Assembly (NCBI GenBank): GCA_036012565.1
Contig: DASCPP010000128.1
Coordinates: forward strand, 1 to 15,273
Direction: 5' to 3'
Origin: DUAL01 sp036012565
GTDB lineage: Bacteria; Bacteroidota; Bacteroidia; Flavobacteriales; BACL11
DNA length: 15,273 bases
Notes under the pieces: generated by a model
Databases searched by the model: none
What the model was told of the DNA's origin: nothing
Seen by the model: only the letters and a program-made list of their open reading frames with translations
In this document: positions 1 through 8,244 of the stretch, one piece after another
Layout: each line of letters opens with the position of its first letter
Position numbering within the stretch: position 1 is the stretch's first letter
Made by a program: the position numbers and the translations under genes

Positions 1-2700
1 AAAAGTCTTGCTCAAAAGAATAAGAATTATCGCTCCTACATTGGGATGGGTTATTTTAACACTATTTTACCTGGAGTTATTCAAAGAAATATTTTGGAAA
101 ATCCTGGTTGGTATACCGCTTACACACCATATCAGGCAGAAATATCGCAAGGCCGATTAGAGGCGCTTTTAAACTACCAAACAATGGTGTGCGATTTAAC
201 GGCTATGGAAATTGCAAATGCATCTTTACTTGATGAAGCAACTGCTGCAGCTGAGGCAATGCTTATGTTATTTAATGCCAGAAGCAGAAAGCAAAAGAAA
301 GATGAGATAGTGAAGTTTTTTGTATCCGAGCTTTGCTATCCGCAAACCATTGATGTGCTTATTACAAGAGCAGAACCACTTGGCATTCAGTTAGAAATAG
401 GGAATCATAGTAGTTTAAATTTAAACGAAAGTTATTTTGGAATTTTGCTGCAATACCCTGCAAAGTATGGTGAGGTTTTGGATTATTCTCAAATTGTTAC
501 TAAGGTGAAAGAAAATGAAGTTGCAGTTGTTGTGGCGGCTGATTTACTCTCATTAACAATGTTAACTCCTCCTGGTCAGTGGGGTGCAGATGTAGTAGTT
601 GGAACATCTCAAAGATTTGGTATCCCTATGGGATATGGTGGCCCTCATGCTGCATATTTTGCTACACATGAGAAATACAAAAGAAATATTCCAGGCAGAA
701 TAATTGGAATAAGTAAAGATGCAGATGGTAATAGGGCGCTTAGAATGGCTTTACAAACCAGAGAGCAACACATTAAAAGAGAAAAAGCAACCTCAAATAT
801 TTGTACAGCTCAAGTTTTATTAGCTGTTATGGCTGGTATGTATGGAGTTTTTCATGGCAAAGAGGGGCTGAAAAATATTAGTAAAACTATTCATTCCCTT
901 ACAGCTACTTTGGCAGAAGGACTTACACAAATGGGGTGTAAGCAACTAAATGATATTTATTTTGACACCATTCAAATAAATATCGGCAATATGAATATGG
1001 ACAATATACGAGCTTATGCTGAGGATGCTAAGATGAATTTTAATTTTATTGATGATAAAAATCTTTCTATCAGTATTGATGAAAAGGATGATTTATCCAA
1101 TATCAATGATATTTTAAAAGTATTTGCAAAAAGTAGTAATATTTCTGATTCTGAAAATTTAATAAAAGAAATTTTAAATGGAGATTACAATAAAGCGGAA
1201 GCAAGGATTCCAGAAAATCTGTACAGAACTTCTCCCTTTTTAGAGCATGAAGTTTTCAACCGCTATCATTCTGAAACAGAAATGATGCGATATATTAAAA
1301 GTTTGGAGAATAAGGATTTGTCATTAACTCATTCCATGATTCCGCTAGGTTCTTGTACCATGAAGCTTAATGCAGCCACTCAGCTTTTTTCACTTTCTTG
1401 GGAAGAATTTGGTAATTTACATCCTTTTGCCCCCGCTCATCAAGCAAGGGGTTATCATATTATGTTTCATGAATTGGAAGAAATGCTTTGTGAAATCACA
1501 GGTTTTGATGCTATGAGTTTGCAACCTAATTCTGGCGCGCAAGGCGAATATGCTGGACTGATGGTTATTCGTGCATATCATAAAAATAGAGGAGAAGAAC
1601 ACAGAAACATCTGCTTAATTCCATCCTCAGCACACGGTACTAATCCTGCATCAGCTGTAATGTCTGGGATGAAAGTAGTAGTTACTCCTTGTGATGAAAA
1701 CGGAAATATGGACATGGAGGCATTAAAGGAAAAGGCAATTGAGCATAAAGATAATTTGGCAGCTTTGATGGTTACTTACCCTTCAACCCATGGAGTTTTT
1801 GAAGAAGGCATCATGGAAGCAACCAGTATTATTCACGAAAAAGGAGGGCAAGTATATATGGATGGTGCTAATATGAATGCACAAGTCGGGTTTACTAATC
1901 CTGCTAAAATAGGAGTAGATGTTTGTCATTTAAATTTACATAAAACATTTGCTATTCCACATGGAGGTGGCGGACCTGGAGTTGGCCCAATTGGAGTTAT
2001 GGAACATTTAAAAGCATTTTTACCAACTAATCCAATTATTATTACTGGAGGAAATAAAGCAATACCAGCTATTTCGGCAGCCCCTTGGGGTAGTGCATTG
2101 ATACTTGCAATTTCTTATGCTTACATAAAAATGTTAGGTGCAGATGGTTTAACAAAATCAACTCAGATTGCTATTTTAAATGCAAACTACATTAAAAGCC
2201 GCTTAGAAAAACAATATAGTATATTGTATAAAGGTAAATGCGGAAATGTTGCTCATGAAATGATTATTGATTTCAGAGAATTTAAAAAAGATGGGATAGA
2301 GGTTGTTGATGTAGCCAAACGCTTGATGGATTATGGTTATCATGCGCCAACTGTTTCTTTCCCTGTTGCGGGAACATTAATGATTGAACCAACTGAAAGT
2401 GAGAGTTTAGTAGAAATTGATCGTTTTTGTGATGCCATGCTTGAGATAAAAAATGAAATTGATGAAGTGGTAAATAGGGAAGTTATACCTGAGGAAAGTG
2501 TACTCAAAAATGCTCCTCATACTATTTTTTGTTTGACAGAAGATTGGCAATGTAAGTATTCAAAAGAAAAAGCAGTTTTTCCTTTACCTTATGTTAAAGA
2601 GAATAAATTTTGGCCCGTTGTGCGTAGAGTGGATGATGTTTTTGGAGACAGGAATTTGCATTGTTCCTGTGCTCCAAGAGAACTATCAATAAATCGTTAA
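1..2700 (+). CDS. gcvP: Glycine dehydrogenase (decarboxylating), P-protein, 5' partial
   Basis: P-protein of the glycine cleavage system. It is a cytoplasmic PLP enzyme that decarboxylates glycine and passes the aminomethyl group to the lipoyl arm of GcvH. The frame is open from base 1, and the residues before the first visible ATG (46) already match the family (NKNYRSYIG just before MGYFNT), so the gene enters from the left. 899 residues are visible; the family is usually about 950-970, so roughly 60 N-terminal residues are missing. Both halves of the single-chain form are present. The N-terminal half has the QREQHIKRE-like stretch (here QTREQHIKREKATSNICTAQ). The C-terminal half has SSAHGTNPAS and the PLP-lysine motif HLNLHKTF (Lys codon 1942-1944), followed by the Gly-rich GGGGPGVGPIG loop. 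The C-terminus (NAPHT to HCSC) is intact. No gcvT or gcvH is in the window. Base composition is AT-rich, like the genes on the far right and unlike the next module. Confidence 0.97.
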   Translation, partial: KSLAQKNKNYRSYIGMGYFNTILPGVIQRNILENPGWYTAYTPYQAEISQGRLEALLNYQTMVCDLTAMEIANASLLDEATAAAEAMLMLFNARSRKQKKDEIVKFFVSELCYPQTIDVLITRAEPLGIQLEIGNHSSLNLNESYFGILLQYPAKYGEVLDYSQIVTKVKENEVAVVVAADLLSLTMLTPPGQWGADVVVGTSQRFGIPMGYGGPHAAYFATHEKYKRNIPGRIIGISKDADGNRALRMALQTREQHIKREKATSNICTAQVLLAVMAGMYGVFHGKEGLKNISKTIHSLTATLAEGLTQMGCKQLNDIYFDTIQINIGNMNMDNIRAYAEDAKMNFNFIDDKNLSISIDEKDDLSNINDILKVFAKSSNISDSENLIKEILNGDYNKAEARIPENLYRTSPFLEHEVFNRYHSETEMMRYIKSLENKDLSLTHSMIPLGSCTMKLNAATQLFSLSWEEFGNLHPFAPAHQARGYHIMFHELEEMLCEITGFDAMSLQPNSGAQGEYAGLMVIRAYHKNRGEEHRNICLIPSSAHGTNPASAVMSGMKVVVTPCDENGNMDMEALKEKAIEHKDNLAALMVTYPSTHGVFEEGIMEATSIIHEKGGQVYMDGANMNAQVGFTNPAKIGVDVCHLNLHKTFAIPHGGGGPGVGPIGVMEHLKAFLPTNPIIITGGNKAIPAISAAPWGSALILAISYAYIKMLGADGLTKSTQIAILNANYIKSRLEKQYSILYKGKCGNVAHEMIIDFREFKKDGIEVVDVAKRLMDYGYHAPTVSFPVAGTLMIEPTESESLVEIDRFCDAMLEIKNEIDEVVNREVIPEESVLKNAPHTIFCLTEDWQCKYSKEKAVFPLPYVKENKFWPVVRRVDDVFGDRNLHCSCAPRELSINR

Positions 2701-2826
2701 ATAAAGTAGAAAATCGCTAAAGCAGAATAATTAAAATCGTTATCCAAAGCAATAGACTATACAAAAATGATTTTATTCTAATAGTCTTTAAATTCTATAA
2801 TTGAAAGGTTAATTACTATTAAGAAT

Positions 2827-2848
2827 AAGCTAATTTGAAAGCTTTTTT
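2827..2848 (+). terminator. Weak rho-independent-like terminator downstream of gcvP
   Basis: Inverted arms AAGCT (2827-2831) and AGCTT (2840-2844) with an 8-base loop, running straight into a T tract (2843-2848). The stem is only 5 bp and AT-rich and lies about 130 bases past the gcvP stop, so this is tentative. Confidence 0.35.
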
Positions 2849-3004
2849 CTAACTGCTTTTATCACACTAAAACTAATATATTCATAGAACCTTGAGTTTA
2901 AGAAAATAGTAGCTATAAAAAAGATAATGAAATATGGAAAAGAAAGTTTTTTATTCTTTACTTTTAAAACAAGCTTTTATAAAAACAAATTGAATTATAA
3001 ATCC

Positions 3005-3012
3005 TACCTTTG
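3005..3012 (+). promoter_or_regulatory. Bacteroidota-type -7 promoter element (TACCTTTG) for the exporter gene
   Basis: Exact match to the TAnnTTTG consensus recognised by the Bacteroidota primary sigma factor. It sits 26 bases before the ATG at 3039, which allows a short leader. The only TTG upstream (2990-2992) is just 12 bases away, too close for a normal -33 element, so only half of the promoter is convincing. Confidence 0.6.
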
Positions 3013-3038
3013 TAGCTCAATAACTTATCTGAAATTGG

Positions 3039-3857
3039 ATGGAAACCATTGAGATCATTGGGTACCTTGGGGCAATTGTAGTAGGGGTGCTGGTGGCATT
3101 GGTTGGGGCAGGCGGCTCCATCCTTACTGTACCCATTTTGGTTTATCTTTTTGGTGTTGCACCGGTAGCCGCAACGGGATATTCTCTCCTCATAATTGGA
3201 ATAACCTCCTTCATCAGCACCTTTGGTTATATATACAGGAAACTGATCAACTACCGCATCGTGGTTTTGTTTGGCATACCCTCCATTATTGCCGTTTACC
3301 TAACTAGACGGTTCCTGGTGCCGATGATTCCCATTGAAATATATGAGCAGGGAAACTTACTCATTACCAAAGATTCCTTTTTAATGCTGTTATTGGGTGT
3401 GCTGATCATGATATCTGCCATTTTCATGGTATCGTTAAAAAATAACTGCCAACCAAATGAACCACCAGTCAAGATATCCAGTTTTCAATATTCCCGAATG
3501 ATCCTTATAGAAGGAGTCATCATTGGTGTCCTGACCGGTTTTGTAGGAACGGGAGGTGGGTTCATGATCATACCTGCACTGGTCATCTTGTGCCAGATAC
3601 CTATTAAGACCGCAGTAGGGTCAGCTCTCCTTATTGCTGCCTTTAAGTCAGGCATTGGATTCCTTGGGGAAATAGGCAACAACCCCGATATTGATTACCA
3701 ACTTATAGGTGTCTTTACTGGCCTGGCCCTGATAGGCATTGCCATTGGGAACTTTCTGTCTCAAAAAGTATCGGGCTATAGACTACGTAATGCTTTTGGC
3801 TATTTTATCCTGATGATCGCCATCTTTATTTTGATCCGGGAATATATGAACCTATAA
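3039..3857 (+). CDS. TauE/SafE-family membrane exporter, probable sulfite exporter
   Basis: 272-residue integral membrane protein of the TauE/SafE (DUF81) family, whose characterised members export sulfite, sulfoacetate or related small anions across the inner membrane. The internal duplication typical of the family is plain: a Gly-rich helix start at residues 23-27 (GAGGS, followed by ILTVPILVYLFG) and its second copy at 170-174 (GTGGG, followed by FMIIPALVIL). Each leads a half of about four hydrophobic segments, with a polar linker near residues 132-150. The length is usual for the family. The ATG at 3039 has a TAnnTTTG element 26 bases upstream and no alternative in-frame start nearby. 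The gene converges on the SoeA-like gene with only two bases between the stop codons. Sulfite as substrate is inferred from that neighbour; family membership is firm, specificity is not. G+C is high for this window. Confidence 0.9.
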   Translation: METIEIIGYLGAIVVGVLVALVGAGGSILTVPILVYLFGVAPVAATGYSLLIIGITSFISTFGYIYRKLINYRIVVLFGIPSIIAVYLTRRFLVPMIPIEIYEQGNLLITKDSFLMLLLGVLIMISAIFMVSLKNNCQPNEPPVKISSFQYSRMILIEGVIIGVLTGFVGTGGGFMIIPALVILCQIPIKTAVGSALLIAAFKSGIGFLGEIGNNPDIDYQLIGVFTGLALIGIAIGNFLSQKVSGYRLRNAFGYFILMIAIFILIREYMNL

Positions 3858-3859
3858 GG

Positions 3860-6724
3860 TTATTTTTTGTAAAATGCTTCTTTAACCGGTTTGAGTGGCC
3901 GTCCCATCCAAAGTGGCCGTCTTAACCCTTCCGGTCCAGGAGCAGGGCGAGTCATCTCCTGCCATTCTTTATAGACAGCAAAAGACCGGTTGGTATCTAC
4001 AAATATATCACCGTATTTATCATCAGCACCGGCCTTTTCTATCCTCACCTTTTGGTGCCAGCAATGCATACCGCTTATGGGGTCTGGATGTACCGGAAAG
4101 GTAATGTTCTGATGCACCCCGCCATCTTTCCAAAATATATGCTGACTATCGCTGTCATCACTGTCATATCGCTCTATCTGTGTAACAGTATTCATCAGGT
4201 ATTTTCCCTTTTCTACCTCTTCAATTTTAACCGTGTTCATAGCCCATCGGTTGGCCAGGGGATCCTGCTTCCTTCTCCACCTGCCAATGTGATGAGAACA
4301 GGCCACAACCCCAGGCCTAATGGATTCCGTCACCCATACCTTGTCTACAAAATAACCAATATCTGTATTTACTTTCAGCAGGTCTCCATTCTTTACTCCG
4401 AGCTTTGTAGCATCGGAGGTATGCATCCATATGGGATTTCTGTTGGATATCTCTGCCAGCCATTTGGCATTGCCCGAACGGGTATGGATCAATGCTGGCA
4501 AACGAAAGGTAGGCACAAGTGGGAATTCTCCCTTTCCATTATCCATGTCTTTCCAATGCACATGGGATTTAATATAGCCAGGTATCGCATATTCAGGCCA
4601 TTTCCAGTCGATCATGGTTTGAGAAAATATTTCTTGCTTTTTAGAAGGGGTAGGAAACCCTTCCCGGACCTTACCATCAACCATGGGCCCTATCACATCA
4701 CCATTTTTCCTAACCAACCCATCCTCATCAGGTTGTGTTTCTCCTGCCTCCAGCTCTGTCATGTGCCTGTCATATACCTTATCTGTGATCTCAAAGGCTC
4801 CGTATTTTTTCATGTAATCGAGCTCTGTAAGCCCCTCCTTTTCCGCCTTTTCCGGAAGACCCGGAACATTTTTAAATATGTGATGGTAATACTCATCAAT
4901 GGTCACCTTTTTACCCTCGGAGCTGGGCGATTCAAAATGTTTCCTGATACCTAAAGAACCATCCGGGTCAATGCGCCAGGACAGCTCTATCCAGAATTCA
5001 TCCTCCTCCCATACCTCTCCGACATTGGCTTCATAGGTGTGGGTTACTTCTTCCCCATTTTTTCTTTTGAACTCCCGCAGTACGGGTTGTCGGAATGCGA
5101 TCCACATTCCTGAATGGGTCTCGTAACTGTTGAGGTCATGCCGTTCGGCAGAATGCCCCATGGGAAGCACATAATCTGCATTAAAGGCCGTTTCATTCCA
5201 AGTTGGCGTGAGTGCAATATGCATACCTACCTTGCTCTCATCCTGTAGCATCTCCATCCAGGAAAACCCATCCGGATAGGTCCATACGGGATTAAACACA
5301 CGGGTAAAATATACGTCCAGCTTGCCTCTTCCCTCTTTTACCATATGGGGTAAAATAAAGCTCATCTCATAGTGAGCCATGGGATATTCATCAGGAAAAT
5401 GCAGCTCGTTCCAAAACTTATGAGCTGGAGGATTGTTAAAAAATGTAGGCTTGAACTTGTTCCAGGCACTGGGCATAGTGCCCCCCTCCGTACCCACTGC
5501 CCCAACCAAAACACTTAAGAAATGCAATGCCCGTGTGGCCTGCCACCCACCCAGATTACCTGCAGAAGCACTCCGCCAGTTGTGGCAGGCAAACTGGGTG
5601 CCGGCCTTACCAATTTCTCTTGCAACATCTACAATTGCTGCTGCATCCACCCCACATTCATCAGCGGCATATTCAGGTGTATAGGAACTGTATTCCTTTT
5701 TAAGGGCTTCAATGAATTCTGCAAAGCCATGCTCCTCCTTTTCAGGAAAACGGTAAGCCATGAATTCTTTCCAATTCACCCATTGCTCCATAAAGCCTTG
5801 GTTGTACAGGCCTTCATCCAAGATGATCTTTGCCATGGCCAAAAATAGGGCTGCTTCCGTTCCCGGATAGGTGGCCAGCCAGTAGTTTGCCATGCTAGCG
5901 GTATTGGATAACCGGGGATCGATTACACAAAGCTTGGCCCCTTTCATCATTCCTTCAATGATACGCTGCGCATGGGGATTGAAATAATGCCCTGTTTCCA
6001 GGTGGGCACTCAAAAGCAAAATAAATTTGGCGTTCGCATGGTCTGGTGAAGGGCGGTCATAACCCTGCCATATGGAATAACCAAATCGGGCTCCTGCCGA
6101 GCATATGTTCGTATGGCTGTTGTGACCATCTACACCCCACGACTTCAGCACCCTATCCATATATCCTTCATGTCCCGGTCTACCCACATGGTAGACCACC
6201 TCATTGTTTCTCTCCTCTACAATTGCTTTTCTTATCCTGCCTGCAATATCATTCAGGGCATCATCCCACGTAACCCGCTCCCACTTTCCTTCCTTCCTGT
6301 CTCCTACCCTTTTCATGGGATACAATATTCGGTCCGTATCTTTGATCTGGTTAATGGTGGCCGGGCCCTTGGCACAATTTCTGCCTCTACTACCCGGGTG
6401 ATAGGGGTTGCCTTCAAACCTTCTTATTTCCTGGGTTTCCTTATCCACGTAAGCCAGCAATCCACAGGCAGCCTCACAATTAAAGCAGGTGGTGGGTATA
6501 ATGGAATACGATTTCTTTTCTTTTTTTGGCCATGCCTTTGCTTCATATTCCTCCCAGTGGTCCCATTTTTCTGGAGGTGGATAATTAGAAAGAGGGCCTG
6601 GCTCATCCAACTTGGGAAGGGCCTCTTCCAAACCGGAAAGATCCTTGCCTTTGAACCGGTCCAACTTCTTGATGAGCCCCAGGGACTCGGCTGTTTTTTC
6701 TATAAAAGTGCGTTTGTCTCCCAT
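3860..6724 (-). CDS. soeA: Molybdopterin oxidoreductase, SoeA-like (probable cytoplasmic sulfite dehydrogenase catalytic subunit)
   Basis: 954-residue catalytic subunit of the DMSO reductase (Mo-bis-MGD) family. An N-terminal extension (1-70) precedes an FS0 cluster motif with Cys80, 83, 87 and 117 (CxxCxxxC-x29-C). The segment NICSAGARFG (206-215) supplies a likely Cys molybdenum ligand, Cys208. The MGD-binding C-terminal domain spans about 735-840, followed by a roughly 115-residue tail. There is no twin-arginine signal, so the protein should stay in the cytoplasm, as described for SoeA of Allochromatium vinosum, which oxidises sulfite to sulfate. Polysulfide, thiosulfate and arsenate enzymes of the same superfamily are normally exported by Tat. 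Its ATG shares one base with the TGA of the upstream ferredoxin/NrfD gene (TGATG, 6722-6726), which suggests translational coupling. Identification as SoeA rests on overall resemblance, cytoplasmic location, the partner gene and the adjacent sulfite-exporter-type gene. Another Cys-ligated member with a different substrate cannot be excluded. Confidence 0.75.
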   Translation of the reverse strand: MGDKRTFIEKTAESLGLIKKLDRFKGKDLSGLEEALPKLDEPGPLSNYPPPEKWDHWEEYEAKAWPKKEKKSYSIIPTTCFNCEAACGLLAYVDKETQEIRRFEGNPYHPGSRGRNCAKGPATINQIKDTDRILYPMKRVGDRKEGKWERVTWDDALNDIAGRIRKAIVEERNNEVVYHVGRPGHEGYMDRVLKSWGVDGHNSHTNICSAGARFGYSIWQGYDRPSPDHANAKFILLLSAHLETGHYFNPHAQRIIEGMMKGAKLCVIDPRLSNTASMANYWLATYPGTEAALFLAMAKIILDEGLYNQGFMEQWVNWKEFMAYRFPEKEEHGFAEFIEALKKEYSSYTPEYAADECGVDAAAIVDVAREIGKAGTQFACHNWRSASAGNLGGWQATRALHFLSVLVGAVGTEGGTMPSAWNKFKPTFFNNPPAHKFWNELHFPDEYPMAHYEMSFILPHMVKEGRGKLDVYFTRVFNPVWTYPDGFSWMEMLQDESKVGMHIALTPTWNETAFNADYVLPMGHSAERHDLNSYETHSGMWIAFRQPVLREFKRKNGEEVTHTYEANVGEVWEEDEFWIELSWRIDPDGSLGIRKHFESPSSEGKKVTIDEYYHHIFKNVPGLPEKAEKEGLTELDYMKKYGAFEITDKVYDRHMTELEAGETQPDEDGLVRKNGDVIGPMVDGKVREGFPTPSKKQEIFSQTMIDWKWPEYAIPGYIKSHVHWKDMDNGKGEFPLVPTFRLPALIHTRSGNAKWLAEISNRNPIWMHTSDATKLGVKNGDLLKVNTDIGYFVDKVWVTESIRPGVVACSHHIGRWRRKQDPLANRWAMNTVKIEEVEKGKYLMNTVTQIERYDSDDSDSQHIFWKDGGVHQNITFPVHPDPISGMHCWHQKVRIEKAGADDKYGDIFVDTNRSFAVYKEWQEMTRPAPGPEGLRRPLWMGRPLKPVKEAFYKK

Positions 6725-8238
6725 CAGCTCAGCGGTATTAATTGGGGTGCTTTTACCAGTACATGGTTAGCAATCCAGGTTCCTATAATCACCAATACTG
6801 CAGCACCTAAATCCATGTAAGACACATTGACGAACAACAATGCTATGGGAAGGATGTTGCCCAGCAATACCACACCCAGCCAAAATTGGTTTTTAAAAAT
6901 TCCTTGATGAATCATTTTTGAAGCCAGCCTGGCATCTCTATTGGATTCTTTGTGCAATGCCTCATAAACCGAATATAGCAAATGCGCAAAGGTGCTGCAT
7001 AGCAAGACAAACCTAACCCAATAAACACCCTCCAGCGCCATGATGTACGATAGCACAAGCATTGCCGAACCGCCTACCATAATAGAATGAAGGAACATGT
7101 GAAATGGCAACATTTTGTTCTGCCAGTAATCTCTGCCCTTAGCCTGAGCAAATAAGAAAGCGGTGTAAACCACTGTTAGGAATGCAAAAGGAAAAATAAG
7201 GTAGTTTAATACTGTCAAGCTACCCATCCAATCCATGTAATAACCCAACATCCAGGCAGACATTAAGCCACCAAATACTGTGATAATATAAGCTCCCCTA
7301 ACAATCCAGGATCTCCATTGTGGTCGTAGCAATACGCTTAGAAACCGATCTGGTCTGTCCAGGTCCTTAACCAACAGGGCACCTGTAATGGTCAGAAACA
7401 CGAGACCAACAAATAGGCTGACTAACACCATGTCTTGTCTGCCTTTCCCCAGCCAATAAAGCACAATGGAGATCAGGACTGCACCACCGGCAATCCCTTT
7501 GGTTACCAAATAGGCAGCTACCTCCCATCCCCAAAGAACCCCTTTATCTGGTGCATCGTAAGTTCGGGCAGCACTGTTGTCAAACTTTTCTGAAGGGCTC
7601 GGATCTTTTGCTACATTATGTCCTACTCCCCTTTCTTGCGAGCTCCACATATAACCAGATTCCCTGTTGGTTGCAACTGGCTCAAGGGATATCTCATCGG
7701 CTTCAATATAAAAAAGCTTGGGAGCTGTACCTTTTTCCGTTTTTCTTGCTACCACTGTGTTTTCCGCCAAAAGCTGGCTGATCTCCGTGGTATCATCATC
7801 CATATCACCAGATATGATTGCATGCTCAGGACATACCACAACACAAGCCGGTTCCAGCCCATTATCAACTCGATGGGTGCAATAATTACATTTGGAAGCG
7901 GTATTGCTTAATGGGTCAATGTATAGAGCATCATAGGGGCAAGCCTGTGTACAGGCCTTGCAGCCAATACATCGGTCCTTATCAAAATCCACTATCCCAT
8001 CATCCCTGGTGTACAATGCAGTAACTGGACAAACTTCAACGCATGGTGCATTAGCACAATGATTGCAACGCATCACCGAAAAAGAACGTTGAGAATATGG
8101 AAATTTACCGTGCTCAATGTATTTTACCCAGGTGCGATTTACTCCAACAGGAACTTCGTGCTCACTTTTGCAAACAACCGTACAGGCATGACATCCGATA
8201 CATTTCCTATTGTCAATTATGAAACCGTAATTGCTGAT
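6724..8238 (-). CDS. Fused [4Fe-4S] ferredoxin / NrfD membrane subunit (SoeB-SoeC-like), start codon unclear
   Basis: Electron-transfer partner of the SoeA-like enzyme. The N-terminal half is a DmsB/PsrB-type ferredoxin with four Cys motifs. Counting from the ATC at 8238, they are Cys13, 16, 19, 23 (KCIGCHACTVVC), then MRCNHCANAPCVEVC, RCIGCKACTQACP and KCNYC...CVVVC. A linker of about 90 residues follows, then an NrfD/PsrC-type domain with about eight hydrophobic helices, starting at GVLWGWEVAAYLV. Electrons would go from the Mo enzyme through the clusters to quinone. In known SoeABC and PsrABC complexes these are two separate proteins. The annotated end is a best guess: the conserved N-terminus reads (I)SNYGFIIDNRKCIGC in frame, but from the TAG at 8242-8244 there is no ATG, GTG or TTG until the GTG at 8074-8076 (next codon ATG). 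That start would delete the first cluster motif. ATC at 8236-8238 sits where related proteins are expected to begin. It is either a non-standard start, a mutated start codon, or a sequencing error. Confidence 0.8.
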   Translation of the reverse strand: MSNYGFIIDNRKCIGCHACTVVCKSEHEVPVGVNRTWVKYIEHGKFPYSQRSFSVMRCNHCANAPCVEVCPVTALYTRDDGIVDFDKDRCIGCKACTQACPYDALYIDPLSNTASKCNYCTHRVDNGLEPACVVVCPEHAIISGDMDDDTTEISQLLAENTVVARKTEKGTAPKLFYIEADEISLEPVATNRESGYMWSSQERGVGHNVAKDPSPSEKFDNSAARTYDAPDKGVLWGWEVAAYLVTKGIAGGAVLISIVLYWLGKGRQDMVLVSLFVGLVFLTITGALLVKDLDRPDRFLSVLLRPQWRSWIVRGAYIITVFGGLMSAWMLGYYMDWMGSLTVLNYLIFPFAFLTVVYTAFLFAQAKGRDYWQNKMLPFHMFLHSIMVGGSAMLVLSYIMALEGVYWVRFVLLCSTFAHLLYSVYEALHKESNRDARLASKMIHQGIFKNQFWLGVVLLGNILPIALLFVNVSYMDLGAAVLVIIGTWIANHVLVKAPQLIPLS

Positions 8239-8244
8239 ATTCTA

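Larger units (their letters stand above)
2701..3038. other. AT-rich intergenic spacer between gcvP and the exporter gene
   Basis: 338 bases with no convincing reading frame or RNA gene. It holds a weak imperfect hairpin (arms 2754-2760 and 2781-2787, AGACTAT/ATAGTCT with a 20-base loop), a terminator-like hairpin at 2827-2848 and a promoter element at 3005-3012. It is also the left edge of a compositional shift: AT-rich up to about 3030, then clearly G+C-richer coding sequence. No insertion sequence, tRNA or clear direct repeat was seen at this edge. Confidence 0.7.

Noticed and set aside
2754..2787. AGACTAT/ATAGTCT inverted repeat after gcvP as a terminator
   Set aside because: The 20-base loop and the lack of a strong T tract make it weaker than the hairpin at 2827-2848; noted only in the spacer entry.
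4052..4954. 300-codon open frame on + inside the SoeA-like gene
   Set aside because: It lies wholly antisense to a well-supported Mo-enzyme gene, its translation resembles no known protein and is rich in unlikely runs. It is a shadow of the higher G+C coding strand.
3860..6724. Reading the Mo enzyme as an arsenate, polysulfide, thiosulfate or formate oxidoreductase
   Set aside because: There is no Tat signal, no selenocysteine or formate-type motif, and no ars, psr or fdh partner genes. The cytoplasmic SoeA-like reading with a neighbouring TauE/SafE exporter fits better, though the substrate is not proven.
6113..6820. 235-codon open frame on + across the soeA / ferredoxin-NrfD junction
   Set aside because: Antisense to two overlapping real genes with no recognisable domain; treated as a shadow frame.
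6724..8076. GTG at 8076 (next codon ATG) as the real start of the ferredoxin/NrfD gene
   Set aside because: It would remove the whole first [4Fe-4S] motif, although the upstream frame encodes that motif perfectly. Kept only as an alternative start.
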